DNA of 64,000 bases from Gemmatimonadota bacterium (lineage in GTDB: Bacteria; Gemmatimonadota; Gemmatimonadetes; Gemmatimonadales; Gemmatimonadaceae): NCBI GenBank assembly GCA_016194585.1, contig JACQBG010000039.1:1-64000 (forward strand). Direction: 5' to 3'. Made by a program: the position numbers and the translations under genes. The notes under the pieces were generated by a model that did no database searches, was not told where the DNA came from, and worked only from the letters and a program-made list of their open reading frames with translations. Shown here one piece after another: positions 18,903 to 28,732 of the stretch; position 1 is the first letter of the stretch, and every line of letters begins with the position of its first letter.

Positions 18903-20147
18903 ATGAGGCGCATCCTGCTGGCCGACGCCGACGCGTTCTTCGTCGCCGTCGCGCGCCAAGTCGACCCCGATGGCGCCGGCCGCGCGCCGTTGCTCATCGT
19001 CGGCGGGCGGCCGGGGTCGCGCGGCGTCGTCTGCTCGGCGTCGTACGAGACACGGGCCTTCGGCGTGCGGTCGGCGATGCCCATCTCGCAGGCGCTGCGC
19101 CTCTGCCCCGACGCGATGTGCGTGCCCGTGCCGCGCCAGGCCTGCAGCGACACCAGCCGCGCGATCCGCCGCGTGCTCGAGGCGTTCACGCCGGCGGTCG
19201 AGGGCGCGAGCATCGACGAGTGGTACCTCGACCTCACCGGCACCGAAGCGCTGTACCGTCACGAACCCCTCGAAGCGACGGCGCGCCGCATCCGAGCGGC
19301 GGTGATCGAGGCGACGGGGCTCTCGGTGTCGATCGGCGGCGGCCCCAACAAGCTGGTGGCGAAGCTCGCCGCCGAGCGTGCGAAACCGTCGAAGGCGCCG
19401 GACGCCGGTGGTGTGCGCATCGTCGACCCCGGTGACGTGGCGGCGTTCATGGCGACGCTCGCGCTCGGCGAGATACCCGGCATCGGGCCGAAGCTGCAGG
19501 AACGGCTGCACAAGCTCGGGCTGACGCGCGTGGAACAGGTGCTCGAGCAGGACCTCGCGACGCTGGAGCGGTGGACCGACAAGAAGACCGCGGCATGGCT
19601 CTGGCACCGTGTGCGGGGCGAGAGTGACACCGTCGTTGAACCGCGCGCCCCAGCGAAGCAGGTGAGCCGCGAGGAGACGTTCGGGCGCGACCTCACCGAT
19701 CGCGCTCTGCTCGAGACGGAGTTGCGCCGGCTGTGCGCGAAGGTCGCCGCCGACCTGCGCGGCGACGGCCTCGCGGCGCGCACCGTCACGGTGAAGTACC
19801 GCACGAACGATTGGACGACGCGTACGGCCGGGCGCACGCTCCCCGAAGCGGTGGAGTCGGATCGCGCCGTGACCGACGTCGCGCTCGAGTTGCTGGCGAA
19901 GTTGCGGCAGACGCAACGCAAGCCGGCGCGGCTCGTGGGGGTGGCCCTGTCGAACTTCCGGGCGGCGCGCGACGCGGAGCAGCTCACGATCTTCGGCGAA
20001 GTGGCGAACCCGGTGGAGGCACCGCGCGACCGCGACCTGTCGCGCGCCCTCGACGCGGTGCGCGCCAAGTTCGGCGACTCGGCGATCCGGAGCGGCCCGC
20101 CGCGCGCGACGCCGCTCGGCGAGAAGGGCGCGCGCCGGCCACGCTGA
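18903..20147 (+). CDS. dinB: DNA polymerase IV (Y family)
   Basis: A 414-residue Y-family translesion polymerase. The metal-binding motif LLADADAFFVAVARQ starts at residue 5, followed by SASYETRAFGVRSAMP (dNTP-binding Tyr and Arg). The second catalytic pair is Asp105-Glu106 in GASIDEWYLDLTG; the next residue is Trp where DinB proteins usually have Ala or Phe. The helix-hairpin-helix IPGIGPKLQERLHKLG and the little-finger domain follow. QLTIF near residue 360 looks like a beta-clamp-binding motif. It copies past damaged bases with low fidelity. No imuA or dnaE2 gene is next to it, and no SOS-box-like palindrome is evident directly upstream. Confidence 0.92.
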   Translation: MRRILLADADAFFVAVARQVDPDGAGRAPLLIVGGRPGSRGVVCSASYETRAFGVRSAMPISQALRLCPDAMCVPVPRQACSDTSRAIRRVLEAFTPAVEGASIDEWYLDLTGTEALYRHEPLEATARRIRAAVIEATGLSVSIGGGPNKLVAKLAAERAKPSKAPDAGGVRIVDPGDVAAFMATLALGEIPGIGPKLQERLHKLGLTRVEQVLEQDLATLERWTDKKTAAWLWHRVRGESDTVVEPRAPAKQVSREETFGRDLTDRALLETELRRLCAKVAADLRGDGLAARTVTVKYRTNDWTTRTAGRTLPEAVESDRAVTDVALELLAKLRQTQRKPARLVGVALSNFRAARDAEQLTIFGEVANPVEAPRDRDLSRALDAVRAKFGDSAIRSGPPRATPLGEKGARRPR

Positions 20148-20169
20148 GCGGCGCGTTCGAGCCGTCGCT

Positions 20170-20185
20170 CACCGGCACGCCGGTG
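20170..20185. terminator. Short hairpin after dinB
   Basis: CACCGGC-AC-GCCGGTG lies 22 bases after the dinB stop. A compact GC hairpin without a U tract; it is a candidate terminator only. Confidence 0.35.
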
Positions 20186-20261
20186 CCGCGGCGCGGGTGT
20201 CCGGATCCCGCCCGCGCTTCCGGCTGGCGCCCGTGTGACACCACGGGGCAGATTTCACAGA

Positions 20262-20759
20262 ATGTTCACGATAAGGATCCAGCGCGGTCTCGTCGTCGCG
20301 GCGGTCACTACCGCGGCACTCGTCGCGGCGTGCGGCGACAAGGCACCGCTCGGCCCCGTCGTCACCGTGCCGCCGACCATCGCCGTGACGTTCAGCGGCG
20401 GGGTGCTCACGGCCGAGATCGCGGCGACGCCGACCCAGCGCGACACGGGGCTGATGAACCGGCCGAGTCTCGGCGCGGACCGCGGCATGTTGTTCGCGTA
20501 TCCGTACACGCAGCAGCCCGAGTTCGAAGCGTACTGGATGCAGAACACGCTCATCCCGCTGTCGATCGCCTTCCTCGATTCCACGAAGAAGGTGATCAAC
20601 ATCGAGGACATGCAGGCGAACACCACCACACTGCACTACGCGAAGGCGCGATTCCTCTATGCGGTCGAGGCGAACCTGGGGTGGTTCGCGTCCCATGGGG
20701 TCACGGCAGGCGCTGTCGCGAGCTTCACGTTGCCGGCGGGCATCACGCCCACGCACTGA
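20262..20759 (+). CDS. DUF192 domain lipoprotein
   Basis: A 165-residue secreted protein. ATG at 20262 gives a lipoprotein signal with the lipobox LVAAC, so the mature protein is probably lipid-anchored in the periplasm. Residues about 45-160 are a DUF192 domain, recognised by TPTQRDTGLMNRPSLGADRG, then YWMQNTLIPLSIAFLDS and the ending VEANLGWFASHGVTAG. The biochemical role of DUF192 proteins is not established; some are annotated as stress-related. It ends 55 bases before the metalloprotease gene on the same strand, so cotranscription is possible. Confidence 0.88.
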   Translation: MFTIRIQRGLVVAAVTTAALVAACGDKAPLGPVVTVPPTIAVTFSGGVLTAEIAATPTQRDTGLMNRPSLGADRGMLFAYPYTQQPEFEAYWMQNTLIPLSIAFLDSTKKVINIEDMQANTTTLHYAKARFLYAVEANLGWFASHGVTAGAVASFTLPAGITPTH

Positions 20760-20814
20760 ACTCCCCCCGACTCCCAGCACGACGCGTCACTCACCACCCT
20801 CATTCGAGTTCGAG

Positions 20815-23424
20815 ATGACCCGACTGCGCTTCACCTTCCCACTCGCGGCGGCGCTGCTGGCGTCGTGCCAGCCGGCCGCCGCGCCGAAGCCGGCTCCAGC
20901 GCCGGCGCCCGTGGCAGGACCCAACACCGCGAGCGCTCGCCCCGGCATGCCTGGTGACACGACGCCGCGCACCCCGGCCGCCGGCGCGCCCGCGGCTGGC
21001 GCCCCCGGCGGAGCGGGAGGCGCGCCGGGCGCGCCGCCCGAACCGTCGCCGCGTCCGTACGCCACCGTGGTGCGCGGCGACGTGAAGACCAAGGCGGGCC
21101 TCTTCAAGACGCACCGCATCGGGTCGCGCGTGCTCTATGAGATCCCGCGCGCCGAGCTCGGCAAGGACCTGCTGCTCGTCACGCAGATCGCCAAAACGAC
21201 GATCGGCGCCGGCTACGGCGGCCAGGCGCTGGGCAACCGCGTCGTGCGGTGGGAGCTCAAGAACAATCGCGTGCTGTTCAAGAGCATCAGCTACAACATC
21301 CGCGCCGATTCCACCGACGCGATCTACCGGGCGGTCGAGTCGGCGAACTACAACACGATCCTCGCCGCGTTCAACGTCGAGGCGTTCGGCCCCGACTCGG
21401 CGCCGGTGATCGACGTGTCGCGGCTCTACACAAACCCGCCCGTCGAGCTCAACGTGACGAACCGCTACCGGGGCAACATCGACCCGGCGCGGTCGTTCCT
21501 CGAGCGCGTGGCGACCTATCCGACGAACATCGAGGTCGAGGCGACGCTCACGGTGAACTCACCGCCGGCGATGCCCGGCGCCCCGGCCGCCAGTCCGTTC
21601 GGCGCGCCCGCGCTCCCGCCGTCGGCGAGCTTCCTCGTCCACTGGTCGATGCTCAAGCTCCCCGAGACGCCGATGATGCCGCGCCTCATGGACGACCGCG
21701 TCGGCTATTTCTCGACGAGCACCACCGACTTCAGCCGACCCGAGCAGCGGGCGGCGACGCGCACCTTCATCACGCGCTACCGGCTCGAGTGCTCCGACCG
21801 CCGGGAAGGCGCGCTCTGCTATCCGAAGAAGCCGATCACGTACTACGTCGACCCGGCCACGCCGCAGTGGCTGCAGCCGTGGGTGAAGAAGGCGATCGAG
21901 AGCTGGAAGCCGGCGTTCGAGGCGGCGGGGTTCAAGGACGGCATCGTCGCGAAGGACGCTCCCACCAAGGCGGAGGATCCCGATTGGGCCGCCGAGGACG
22001 CGCGTTACTCGGTGATCATGTGGCTGCCGTCGAGCATCGAGAACGCGGTGGGCCCGCACGTGCACGACCCGCGCTCCGGCGAGATCATGGAAGCCGACCT
22101 GCAGATCTACCACAACGTGATGAACCTCAACACGGACTGGTATTGGACGCAGGTGGGCGCGCTCGACGCGCGGGCGAAGAAGCTCCCGTTCCCCGATTCG
22201 CTCGCCGGCCGGCTGATGCAGTTCGTCATCGCGCACGAGATCGGCCACTCGCTCGGCTTCCAGCACAACATGAAGGCGAGCGCGATGTACCCGGCCGACT
22301 CGATCCGCAACAAGGACTTCGTGCACCGCATGGGGCACACGCCCACGCTGATGGATTACTCGCGCTTCAACTACGTCGCGCAGCCGGAGGACGGCATCGC
22401 CCTCGAGGACCTGATCCCGCGGATCGGCCCGTACGACATCTGGGCGACGCACTGGGGATACGCGCCGATCCCCGGCGCCAATACCCCGGACGACGAACGG
22501 CCGACGCTCGACGCGTGGGCGCGCGAGCAGGACGCGAAGCCGTGGCTGCGCTTCTCGACGGCCGACGACCAGGGCGCCGATCCGTACAACAACACCGAGG
22601 CCGTCGGTGACGCCGACGCCGTGAAGAGCACCGCGCTCGGCATCAAGAACCTCAAGCGCCTCGTGCCGATGGTGCTCCCGGCCACGACCGACCCGCTCAA
22701 GAACGACGACCTCACCGACGAGATCTACAACGCGCTGGTGGGCCAGTGGCAGACGGAGCTGCGGCACGTGGCCGTGATCGTCGGCTCGGCGGAGACGCAG
22801 GACAAGTACGGCTCGCAGCCCGGACCGCGCTTCACGCCGATGAACCCGGCGCGCCAGCGGGCCGCGGTGAAGTTCCTCAACGAGAACGCGTTCGCCACGC
22901 CGCACTTCCTGCTCGACCCGGCGATCCTGCGCCGGCTCGAACCGGAGGGTTCGATCCAGCGGATCAACGGCGCGCAGCGCAGCATCCTGGCCGGACTGCT
23001 GAGCGACATCCGCCTGTCGCGCCTCGTCTCGTTCGAGGCCGACGCCAAGCCGGGTGAGGCCGTGTACCCCGCGAGCGAGCTGCTCGCCGACGTCCGCGGC
23101 GGCGTGTGGAGCGAGCTGCAGGGCGGATCGGTGAAGATCGACGCATACCGGCGCGCGTTGCAGAACTCGTACCTCGAGCTCGCGCGCGCGAAGGTGAACC
23201 CGACGGCGCCGAACCTCGCGGGTCTGCCCCCGGGGATCCCTGCCTCGTTCCTCGCGCAACTCTTCCGCCGCTCCGCCGACGGCAAGGCGCTCTTCCGCGC
23301 CGAGCTGAAGACGCTCGACGGCCAGATCGCCGCCGCGCAGCCGCGCGCGGGCGACGCGATCACCAAGGCGCATCTCGCGCAGGCGCGGCACGAGATCGAC
23401 GATATCTTGAACCCGAAGAAATAG
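20815..23424 (+). CDS. Secreted zinc metalloprotease of the DUF5117 type
   Basis: An 869-residue protein. ATG at 20815 gives a short lipoprotein signal (LAAALLASC). A low-complexity Pro/Ala/Gly stretch follows (residues about 22-80), then the DUF5118/DUF5117-like region. The zinc site is HEIGHSLGFQHN with the first His at residue 474, the extended HExxHxxGxxH form of metzincin-like enzymes. The C-terminal part (about 560-869) has the DUF4953-like segment. It is probably a periplasmic or surface peptidase of unknown substrate. It is followed 29 bases later by the D-aminoacylase gene, in a run of four plus-strand exported-enzyme genes. Confidence 0.9.
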   Translation: MTRLRFTFPLAAALLASCQPAAAPKPAPAPAPVAGPNTASARPGMPGDTTPRTPAAGAPAAGAPGGAGGAPGAPPEPSPRPYATVVRGDVKTKAGLFKTHRIGSRVLYEIPRAELGKDLLLVTQIAKTTIGAGYGGQALGNRVVRWELKNNRVLFKSISYNIRADSTDAIYRAVESANYNTILAAFNVEAFGPDSAPVIDVSRLYTNPPVELNVTNRYRGNIDPARSFLERVATYPTNIEVEATLTVNSPPAMPGAPAASPFGAPALPPSASFLVHWSMLKLPETPMMPRLMDDRVGYFSTSTTDFSRPEQRAATRTFITRYRLECSDRREGALCYPKKPITYYVDPATPQWLQPWVKKAIESWKPAFEAAGFKDGIVAKDAPTKAEDPDWAAEDARYSVIMWLPSSIENAVGPHVHDPRSGEIMEADLQIYHNVMNLNTDWYWTQVGALDARAKKLPFPDSLAGRLMQFVIAHEIGHSLGFQHNMKASAMYPADSIRNKDFVHRMGHTPTLMDYSRFNYVAQPEDGIALEDLIPRIGPYDIWATHWGYAPIPGANTPDDERPTLDAWAREQDAKPWLRFSTADDQGADPYNNTEAVGDADAVKSTALGIKNLKRLVPMVLPATTDPLKNDDLTDEIYNALVGQWQTELRHVAVIVGSAETQDKYGSQPGPRFTPMNPARQRAAVKFLNENAFATPHFLLDPAILRRLEPEGSIQRINGAQRSILAGLLSDIRLSRLVSFEADAKPGEAVYPASELLADVRGGVWSELQGGSVKIDAYRRALQNSYLELARAKVNPTAPNLAGLPPGIPASFLAQLFRRSADGKALFRAELKTLDGQIAAAQPRAGDAITKAHLAQARHEIDDILNPKK

Positions 23425-23453
23425 ACACACGCACCGACACCGAGGATGGACGG

Positions 23454-25052
23454 ATGACGCGTCTTCACAGGCTGTTCGTCCTTCCGTTGATCGTCACCCT
23501 GGGCTCCGGCGGCACGTCCGCCGGGGCCCAGGGCCGTTCGGCGGATGTCATCATCACCGGCGGGACCGTCTACGACGGCACGGGTCACGCCGGGCGCGTG
23601 GCCGACGTCGCGCTGCGCGGCGACCGGATCGTGTTCGTGGGCGATGCGAGCGCCGCCGGGTGGTCGGCCACCCGCAGGATCGCGGCGAAGGGGTTGATCG
23701 TCGCGCCGGGCTTCATCGACCCGCACACGCACACGGCCGGCGACCTCTCGGCGGCCGCACGCCGGGGCAACGCGCCCTATCTCATGCAGGGCGTCACGAC
23801 CGTCGCCACGAACAACGACGGCGGCGGCGCCCTCGACGTCGGCAAGCTCCTCGCCAAGTGGGACTCGACGGGGATCGGCACCAACGCGCTCGTGTACGTG
23901 CCGCAGGGCAGCGTGCGCGGCGCCGTGCTCGGCATGAGCGACCGTGCGCCGACGGCTGCCGAGCTCGCCCGGATGGAGGAACTGGTCGAACGCGGCATGC
24001 GAGCGGGGGCGTTCGGACTCTCGGCTGGACTCTATTACGCGCCCGGCAGCTACGCGACGACCGAGGAGGTCATCGCGCTCGCGAAGGTGGTGGCGGCGCA
24101 CGGCGGACTGTACGACACGCACCAGCGCGATGAGAGTTCGTACACGATCGGTCTGCTCGGTTCGGTGCGGGAGGTGCTGCGCATCGGCCGCGAGGCACGG
24201 ATCCCGGTGCACTTCTCGCACATCAAGGCGCTCGGCACCGATGTGTGGGGCTATGCCGACAGCGTGATCGCCCTCATCACCGCCGCGCAGCGCGAGGGGC
24301 TCACGGTGAGCGCCGACCAGTATCCGTACGAAGCGTCGGGCACGTCGCTCGGCGCCGCGCTCCTGCCGCGGTGGGCGGAGGCGGGCGGACGCGACTCCCT
24401 CCTCCACCGCATCGCCGATCCCGCGACGCACGCGCGACTCGCCGCGGAGATGCGCGAGAACCTGCGCCGACGCGGCGGCGCGGCGTCACTGCTCGTGACG
24501 GAGAAGCAGCGGAAGGAGCTGCACGGGAAGCGTCTCGACGCGATCGCCGCCGAACGGAGGATGGAGCCCGTCGAGGCGGCGCTCGACATCATCCGCACCG
24601 TCGGCGACCAGGGCGTGGCGTCGTTCAACATGGACGCCAAGGACATCGAGGCGTTCATGCGGGCGCCGTTCGTCACGACGGGGTCGGACGGATCGGACGG
24701 GCACCCGCGCAAGTACGGCACGTTCCCGAAGAAGATCCGCGACTATGTGCTCGACCGCCCCGTGCTGACCATGGAACGGGCCATCGAGGCGAGCAGTGCG
24801 CAGACCGCGCGCGACCTGGGTATCGCCGAGCGCGGGCGGCTGGAGCCGGGCTGGTTCGCCGATGTGATCGTGTTCGACCCGGCGACGATCCGTGACCGAT
24901 CGACCTACACCGAGCCGGAGCGTCTGGCCGAGGGCATGCGCTGGGTGTTCGTCAATGGAAAAGCCGCGGTGGACTCGGGGCGCGTGACTGGCGCGCTGGC
25001 CGGCCACGCGCTCCGGCACCGCGATGCCGCCCAGGCAAAGACTTCGCGCTGA
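23454..25052 (+). CDS. N-acyl-D-amino-acid deacylase family amidohydrolase
   Basis: A 532-residue amidohydrolase. A signal peptide ends near SAGAQ (about residue 25), so it is exported. The metal-binding HTHT is at residues 91-94 in GFIDPHTHTAGD, with further ligands in YDTHQRDE and VHFSHIKALG. The late SDGSDGHPRKYGTFPK segment, which includes the catalytic Asp, is the hallmark of D-aminoacylases. It removes the acyl group from N-acyl-D-amino acids and may help recycle cell-wall fragments or D-amino acid peptides. It sits between two other exported peptidases. Confidence 0.9.
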   Translation: MTRLHRLFVLPLIVTLGSGGTSAGAQGRSADVIITGGTVYDGTGHAGRVADVALRGDRIVFVGDASAAGWSATRRIAAKGLIVAPGFIDPHTHTAGDLSAAARRGNAPYLMQGVTTVATNNDGGGALDVGKLLAKWDSTGIGTNALVYVPQGSVRGAVLGMSDRAPTAAELARMEELVERGMRAGAFGLSAGLYYAPGSYATTEEVIALAKVVAAHGGLYDTHQRDESSYTIGLLGSVREVLRIGREARIPVHFSHIKALGTDVWGYADSVIALITAAQREGLTVSADQYPYEASGTSLGAALLPRWAEAGGRDSLLHRIADPATHARLAAEMRENLRRRGGAASLLVTEKQRKELHGKRLDAIAAERRMEPVEAALDIIRTVGDQGVASFNMDAKDIEAFMRAPFVTTGSDGSDGHPRKYGTFPKKIRDYVLDRPVLTMERAIEASSAQTARDLGIAERGRLEPGWFADVIVFDPATIRDRSTYTEPERLAEGMRWVFVNGKAAVDSGRVTGALAGHALRHRDAAQAKTSR

Positions 25053-25096
25053 CGCGGGCACAGATTCCGTCATCACCCCCCACTGAGGTCGCTCCC

Positions 25097-26653
25097 GTGA
25101 TCCCTGTTCGTCGTTTGCTGCTCGCCCTTTCACTCACTGCCGGCGCTTCCACGCTGGTGCGGGCGCAGTCGGTCGTCGAGAGCGTGCGCGCCTGGCGCGA
25201 GCGACATGAGGTCGAGATCGTGCGCGAGCTCGATTCGTTGCTCGCCATCCCCAACAACGCCGCCGACCGGCCGAACATCCGGCGCAACGCCGAGCTGCTG
25301 CGGACGATGCTCCAGCGGCGTGGCGTCACGGCCCGCATCCTCGAGAACGGCGCCGCGCCGCCCGCCGTGCTCGGCGAGCTCAAGGCGCCTGGCGCCACGC
25401 GCACGGTCATTCTCTATGCGCACTACGACGGGCAGCCGGTGGACCCCAAGGAGTGGGCGACGCCGCCGTTCGAGCCCGTGTTGCGCGCCAGGCCCGGCGC
25501 GAACAACGCCCTCAGTGCCGTGCTCCCGATGCCCGAGCGCGGCCGGTTCGACCCTGAATCGCGCATTTACGCGCGCAGCGCGTCCGACGACAAGGCCCCG
25601 ATCGTCGCCATGCTCGCCGCGCTCGACGCGATGAAGGCGAGCGGCATCGCGCCGAGCGTGAACCTCAAGTTCTTCTACGAGGGCGAGGAGGAGGCGGGCT
25701 CCGACCACCTGAAGGAGCTGCTCACCCGGTACAAGGACGCGCTCGGCGGTGACGTATGGCTCATCGTCGACGGCCCCGTGCACCAGAGCCGCAAGCAGCT
25801 CATCTCGTTCGGCGTCCGCGGCACCGTCGGACTCGAGCTGACGACGTATGGCCCGGCGCGCGCTCTGCACTCCGGGCACTACGGCAACTGGGCGCCGAAC
25901 CCCGGCATGCTCATGGTCGAACTGCTCGCCTCGCTCCGCGACGGCGACGGCAACATCCTCATCGATCATTACATGGACGACGTCGTGCCGCCGACGGCGG
26001 CGGAGCTCGCCGCCGTGCGCGCCCTCCCGCCGATCGACGCCCAACTGCGGCACGACCTGCTGCTCGCGAAGAGCGAGGGGAACGACGCGCAGATCGGCGA
26101 GCGCCTGATGAAACCCGCGGTCAACCTGCGCGGCATCCGCGTGGGGAACGTCGCGCCGGTCGCCGCGAACGCCATCGCTCCCGAGGCGCGCGCCTCCATC
26201 GACTTTCGCCTCGTGCCGAACCAGACGCCGGTGCACGTGAAGGAACTGCTCGAGGCGCACCTCGCGAAGCGCGGCTGGTGGGTCACGCACGATTCGGTCA
26301 CCGCGGAGATGCGGCTCGCGCACGCGCGCATCGTCCGGCTGCAATGGGAGGAGGGCTACCCGGCCACGCGCACGTCGATGGAGCTCCCCGTGTCACTCGC
26401 GCTGCGACAGGTGATCTCCGATGCGAAAGGAGAGCCGGTGCTCGTCTCGCCGACGTCGGGCGCGAGCCTCGGCCAGTACATCTTCACCGACGTGCTGCAC
26501 GCACCCACGATCAGCGTGCCGATCGTGAACCACGACAACGATCAGCACGCGAAGAACGAGAACCTGCGTCTCCAGAACCTCTGGGACGGCATCGAGACGC
26601 TCGCCGCGGTGATGGCCAACCTCGGCAAGGTGTGGCCCGGCACGATCCCCTGA
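25097..26653 (+). CDS. M20 family metallopeptidase (dipeptidase)
   Basis: A 518-residue zinc peptidase of the M20 family. A GTG at 25097 opens a signal peptide (RRLLLALSLTAGASTLVRAQ). The first metal His and catalytic Asp are in LYAHYDGQPVD, the bridging Asp is in ARSASDDKAPIVA, and the base Glu and metal Glu are in FYEGEEEAGSDHL; a further His is in VNHDNDQHAKNENLR. A dimerisation domain sits in the middle. It most resembles the dipeptidases of the carnosinase/CPG2 group and should release amino acids from short peptides outside the cytoplasm. It is convergent with the M16 pair, only 1 base apart. Confidence 0.92.
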   Translation: MIPVRRLLLALSLTAGASTLVRAQSVVESVRAWRERHEVEIVRELDSLLAIPNNAADRPNIRRNAELLRTMLQRRGVTARILENGAAPPAVLGELKAPGATRTVILYAHYDGQPVDPKEWATPPFEPVLRARPGANNALSAVLPMPERGRFDPESRIYARSASDDKAPIVAMLAALDAMKASGIAPSVNLKFFYEGEEEAGSDHLKELLTRYKDALGGDVWLIVDGPVHQSRKQLISFGVRGTVGLELTTYGPARALHSGHYGNWAPNPGMLMVELLASLRDGDGNILIDHYMDDVVPPTAAELAAVRALPPIDAQLRHDLLLAKSEGNDAQIGERLMKPAVNLRGIRVGNVAPVAANAIAPEARASIDFRLVPNQTPVHVKELLEAHLAKRGWWVTHDSVTAEMRLAHARIVRLQWEEGYPATRTSMELPVSLALRQVISDAKGEPVLVSPTSGASLGQYIFTDVLHAPTISVPIVNHDNDQHAKNENLRLQNLWDGIETLAAVMANLGKVWPGTIP

Positions 26654-28732
26654 TCACTTCGCCAGCTGGAACTCCACGGGGGTGCCCACCAACGCCAACT
26701 TGAGCAGGCGGTGGGCGCCCCCCTTCTCGATCCAGATCGTGAGCGGCGCCGCGCCGCCGGTCACGTCGGCCTTCCACGCGTCGAACGTCCCGGCGACCAC
26801 CTTCACCGATTCTTCGCCGCTGACGGCGATCGAGACGGTCGTGACGCTCCCCTTCCCCGACTGGAACACCGGCAACGCGAACTTCGCGCCGGCCGCCCAC
26901 TTGAGCGCCGGGAAGAATGCCTGCAGCGCGTTGTCGTCGATCACGCCGGCCGGCACGTCCGTGTCGACGGCGATCGTCTTCGCGCCGCCGGGCGCGGGCG
27001 TCGTCGCCGAGCCCTTGGCGTGGCCGTCGGTGTACGTCACGTCGATCTTCGCGTCCTGCCCCTGCACCTTCCCCGTCTGGTGCACGCTCTGCATCACGAG
27101 ACGATCGGTGAACCGCACCTCCGTGCTCTGCTGGATGATCGCCGCGAGCCGGGTGGCGTCGGTGAACTTCCATCCGCCGTCGACTTTCTCGAGCGTCACC
27201 GACTGTCCGCCGAACGGATTCCCCTGCACGAGGATCGCGAAGCTGTCGGTGTGCGGCACGAACCGCTCCATGGCGAGGTCGAGCGCGCCGGCCTTCACCA
27301 CGAGGTCTTCGGGCTTCAGCACCGTGCCGTCGGCGGAGACCATCGTCACCGGCGCGATCTTCTCGAGCTTCTCGCGCAGTTTCGTCGCGTCACCCACGAC
27401 GACGATGAGCGCCTCGGCCGGACGCACCATCGCCTTCGCGGCGACCTGCGCCTGTGCCGCCGTCACCGCCGCGAGCTTCTGCCGGTAGGTGGGCACGTAG
27501 TCGGCGGGCAACCCGAGGAGCCGCGCCGACGACACCTGCGACGCCACCTGGTTCGCCGACTCGATGCTCAGCGGGAAGGCGCCCGTGAGCGCGTTCTTCG
27601 TGCGCTCGAACTCCTCCGCGGGAAGCGGCTCCGATCCGACCCGCCCCAACTGGGCGAGCATCTCGACGAGCGCGGAGTCGGTGACCTCGGTGCGCACCTC
27701 GGCGGTCGCCTCGAAATCGCCCATCTGACGATGTCGCACGAGACTCGAATACGCGCCGTAGGTCCAGCTCTTCTGTTCGCGCAGCACCATGAACAGCCGC
27801 GCGTCGGCACCGCCGCCCAGCAGGCGGTTCACGATCGTGGCGCCGTAGGCCCGCGGGTCGCCCGGTGCCCACGTGAGGTTGCCGACGACGATGTTCGACT
27901 GCACCGAACCCGGACGATGCACGAGCACGATCTCGCGCGCCGTCCGCACAGGGAACGCCGGGAAAGTGACCGGTGCGGGCGCCGTGCCGGTCCAGGCGCC
28001 GAACGCTGCCATCGCGAGCGCCCTCGCCTGTGCCAGCGACAGGTCGCCGGCCACGACGAGCAGCGACCCGGAGGGGCACACGCGTGCCTTGTGGTAGGCG
28101 ACGATGTCGTCGCGGGTGATGGACTTCACGCTCGCCGGATCGGCGCGCCGCGCGTACGGATGCGCGCCGTAGAGCCCGCGGGCGAAGGCGCGCGAGGCAA
28201 GACTCGCCGGCTGCGAGAGATCGAGCGCCAGCGACGAGAGCGTCTGCGTGCGCAGCAACTCCACTTCCTTCTCCGGAAACGTCGGCCGGATCGTCGCGTC
28301 GGCGACCAAATCAAACGCGAGCTTCGCGTCGGAGGCGAGCACGTCGGCGCGGATGCCGAGGAAGTCCTCCCCCGCCGAGGCGCCGATCGAACCACCGACC
28401 CCCTCGATGGCGGCGGCGATCTCGTCGGCCGAGCGGTTCCCTGCCCCCTTCGTCAGCAACGAGGCGACCATGTCGGCGAGCCCCGCCTTCCCTGCCGGTT
28501 CGTACACCGAACCCGCCTGGAACGAGAGCGACACCGACACCACCGGCTGCTTGTGACTCTGCACGACCAGCAAGCGCATGCCGTTCGGCAACGTCGCCTG
28601 CTGGAACGGCGGGAACGACGCCGGCTTGATGGGCGTGGCCGCGGGCGCCTTCGCGGGGAACTGCGCGGCGAGCCCGAGCGGCAGCGCGGCGACGAGCGAC
28701 GCCGCGCGGCGGAAGTTCCGGAGTGTACGCAT
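26654..28732 (-). CDS. M16 family protein, inactive subunit, with C-terminal extra domain
   Basis: A 692-residue exported protein. A signal peptide ends at LGLAAQ. Residues about 35-460 are two M16 (pitrilysin-like) halves, but the place where HxxEH should be reads GLADMVASLLTKGAG, so it cannot bind zinc and must be the non-catalytic partner. The second half has the R/Y-type stretch EQKSWTYGAYSS that helps bind substrate. Residues about 470-692 form a further beta-rich region, with VVAGTFDAWKADV and IWIEKGG resembling DUF3108-like domains; this is not typical for M16 proteins. The ATG shares one base with the stop of the catalytic subunit gene. Confidence 0.88.
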   Translation of the reverse strand: MRTLRNFRRAASLVAALPLGLAAQFPAKAPAATPIKPASFPPFQQATLPNGMRLLVVQSHKQPVVSVSLSFQAGSVYEPAGKAGLADMVASLLTKGAGNRSADEIAAAIEGVGGSIGASAGEDFLGIRADVLASDAKLAFDLVADATIRPTFPEKEVELLRTQTLSSLALDLSQPASLASRAFARGLYGAHPYARRADPASVKSITRDDIVAYHKARVCPSGSLLVVAGDLSLAQARALAMAAFGAWTGTAPAPVTFPAFPVRTAREIVLVHRPGSVQSNIVVGNLTWAPGDPRAYGATIVNRLLGGGADARLFMVLREQKSWTYGAYSSLVRHRQMGDFEATAEVRTEVTDSALVEMLAQLGRVGSEPLPAEEFERTKNALTGAFPLSIESANQVASQVSSARLLGLPADYVPTYRQKLAAVTAAQAQVAAKAMVRPAEALIVVVGDATKLREKLEKIAPVTMVSADGTVLKPEDLVVKAGALDLAMERFVPHTDSFAILVQGNPFGGQSVTLEKVDGGWKFTDATRLAAIIQQSTEVRFTDRLVMQSVHQTGKVQGQDAKIDVTYTDGHAKGSATTPAPGGAKTIAVDTDVPAGVIDDNALQAFFPALKWAAGAKFALPVFQSGKGSVTTVSIAVSGEESVKVVAGTFDAWKADVTGGAAPLTIWIEKGGAHRLLKLALVGTPVEFQLAK

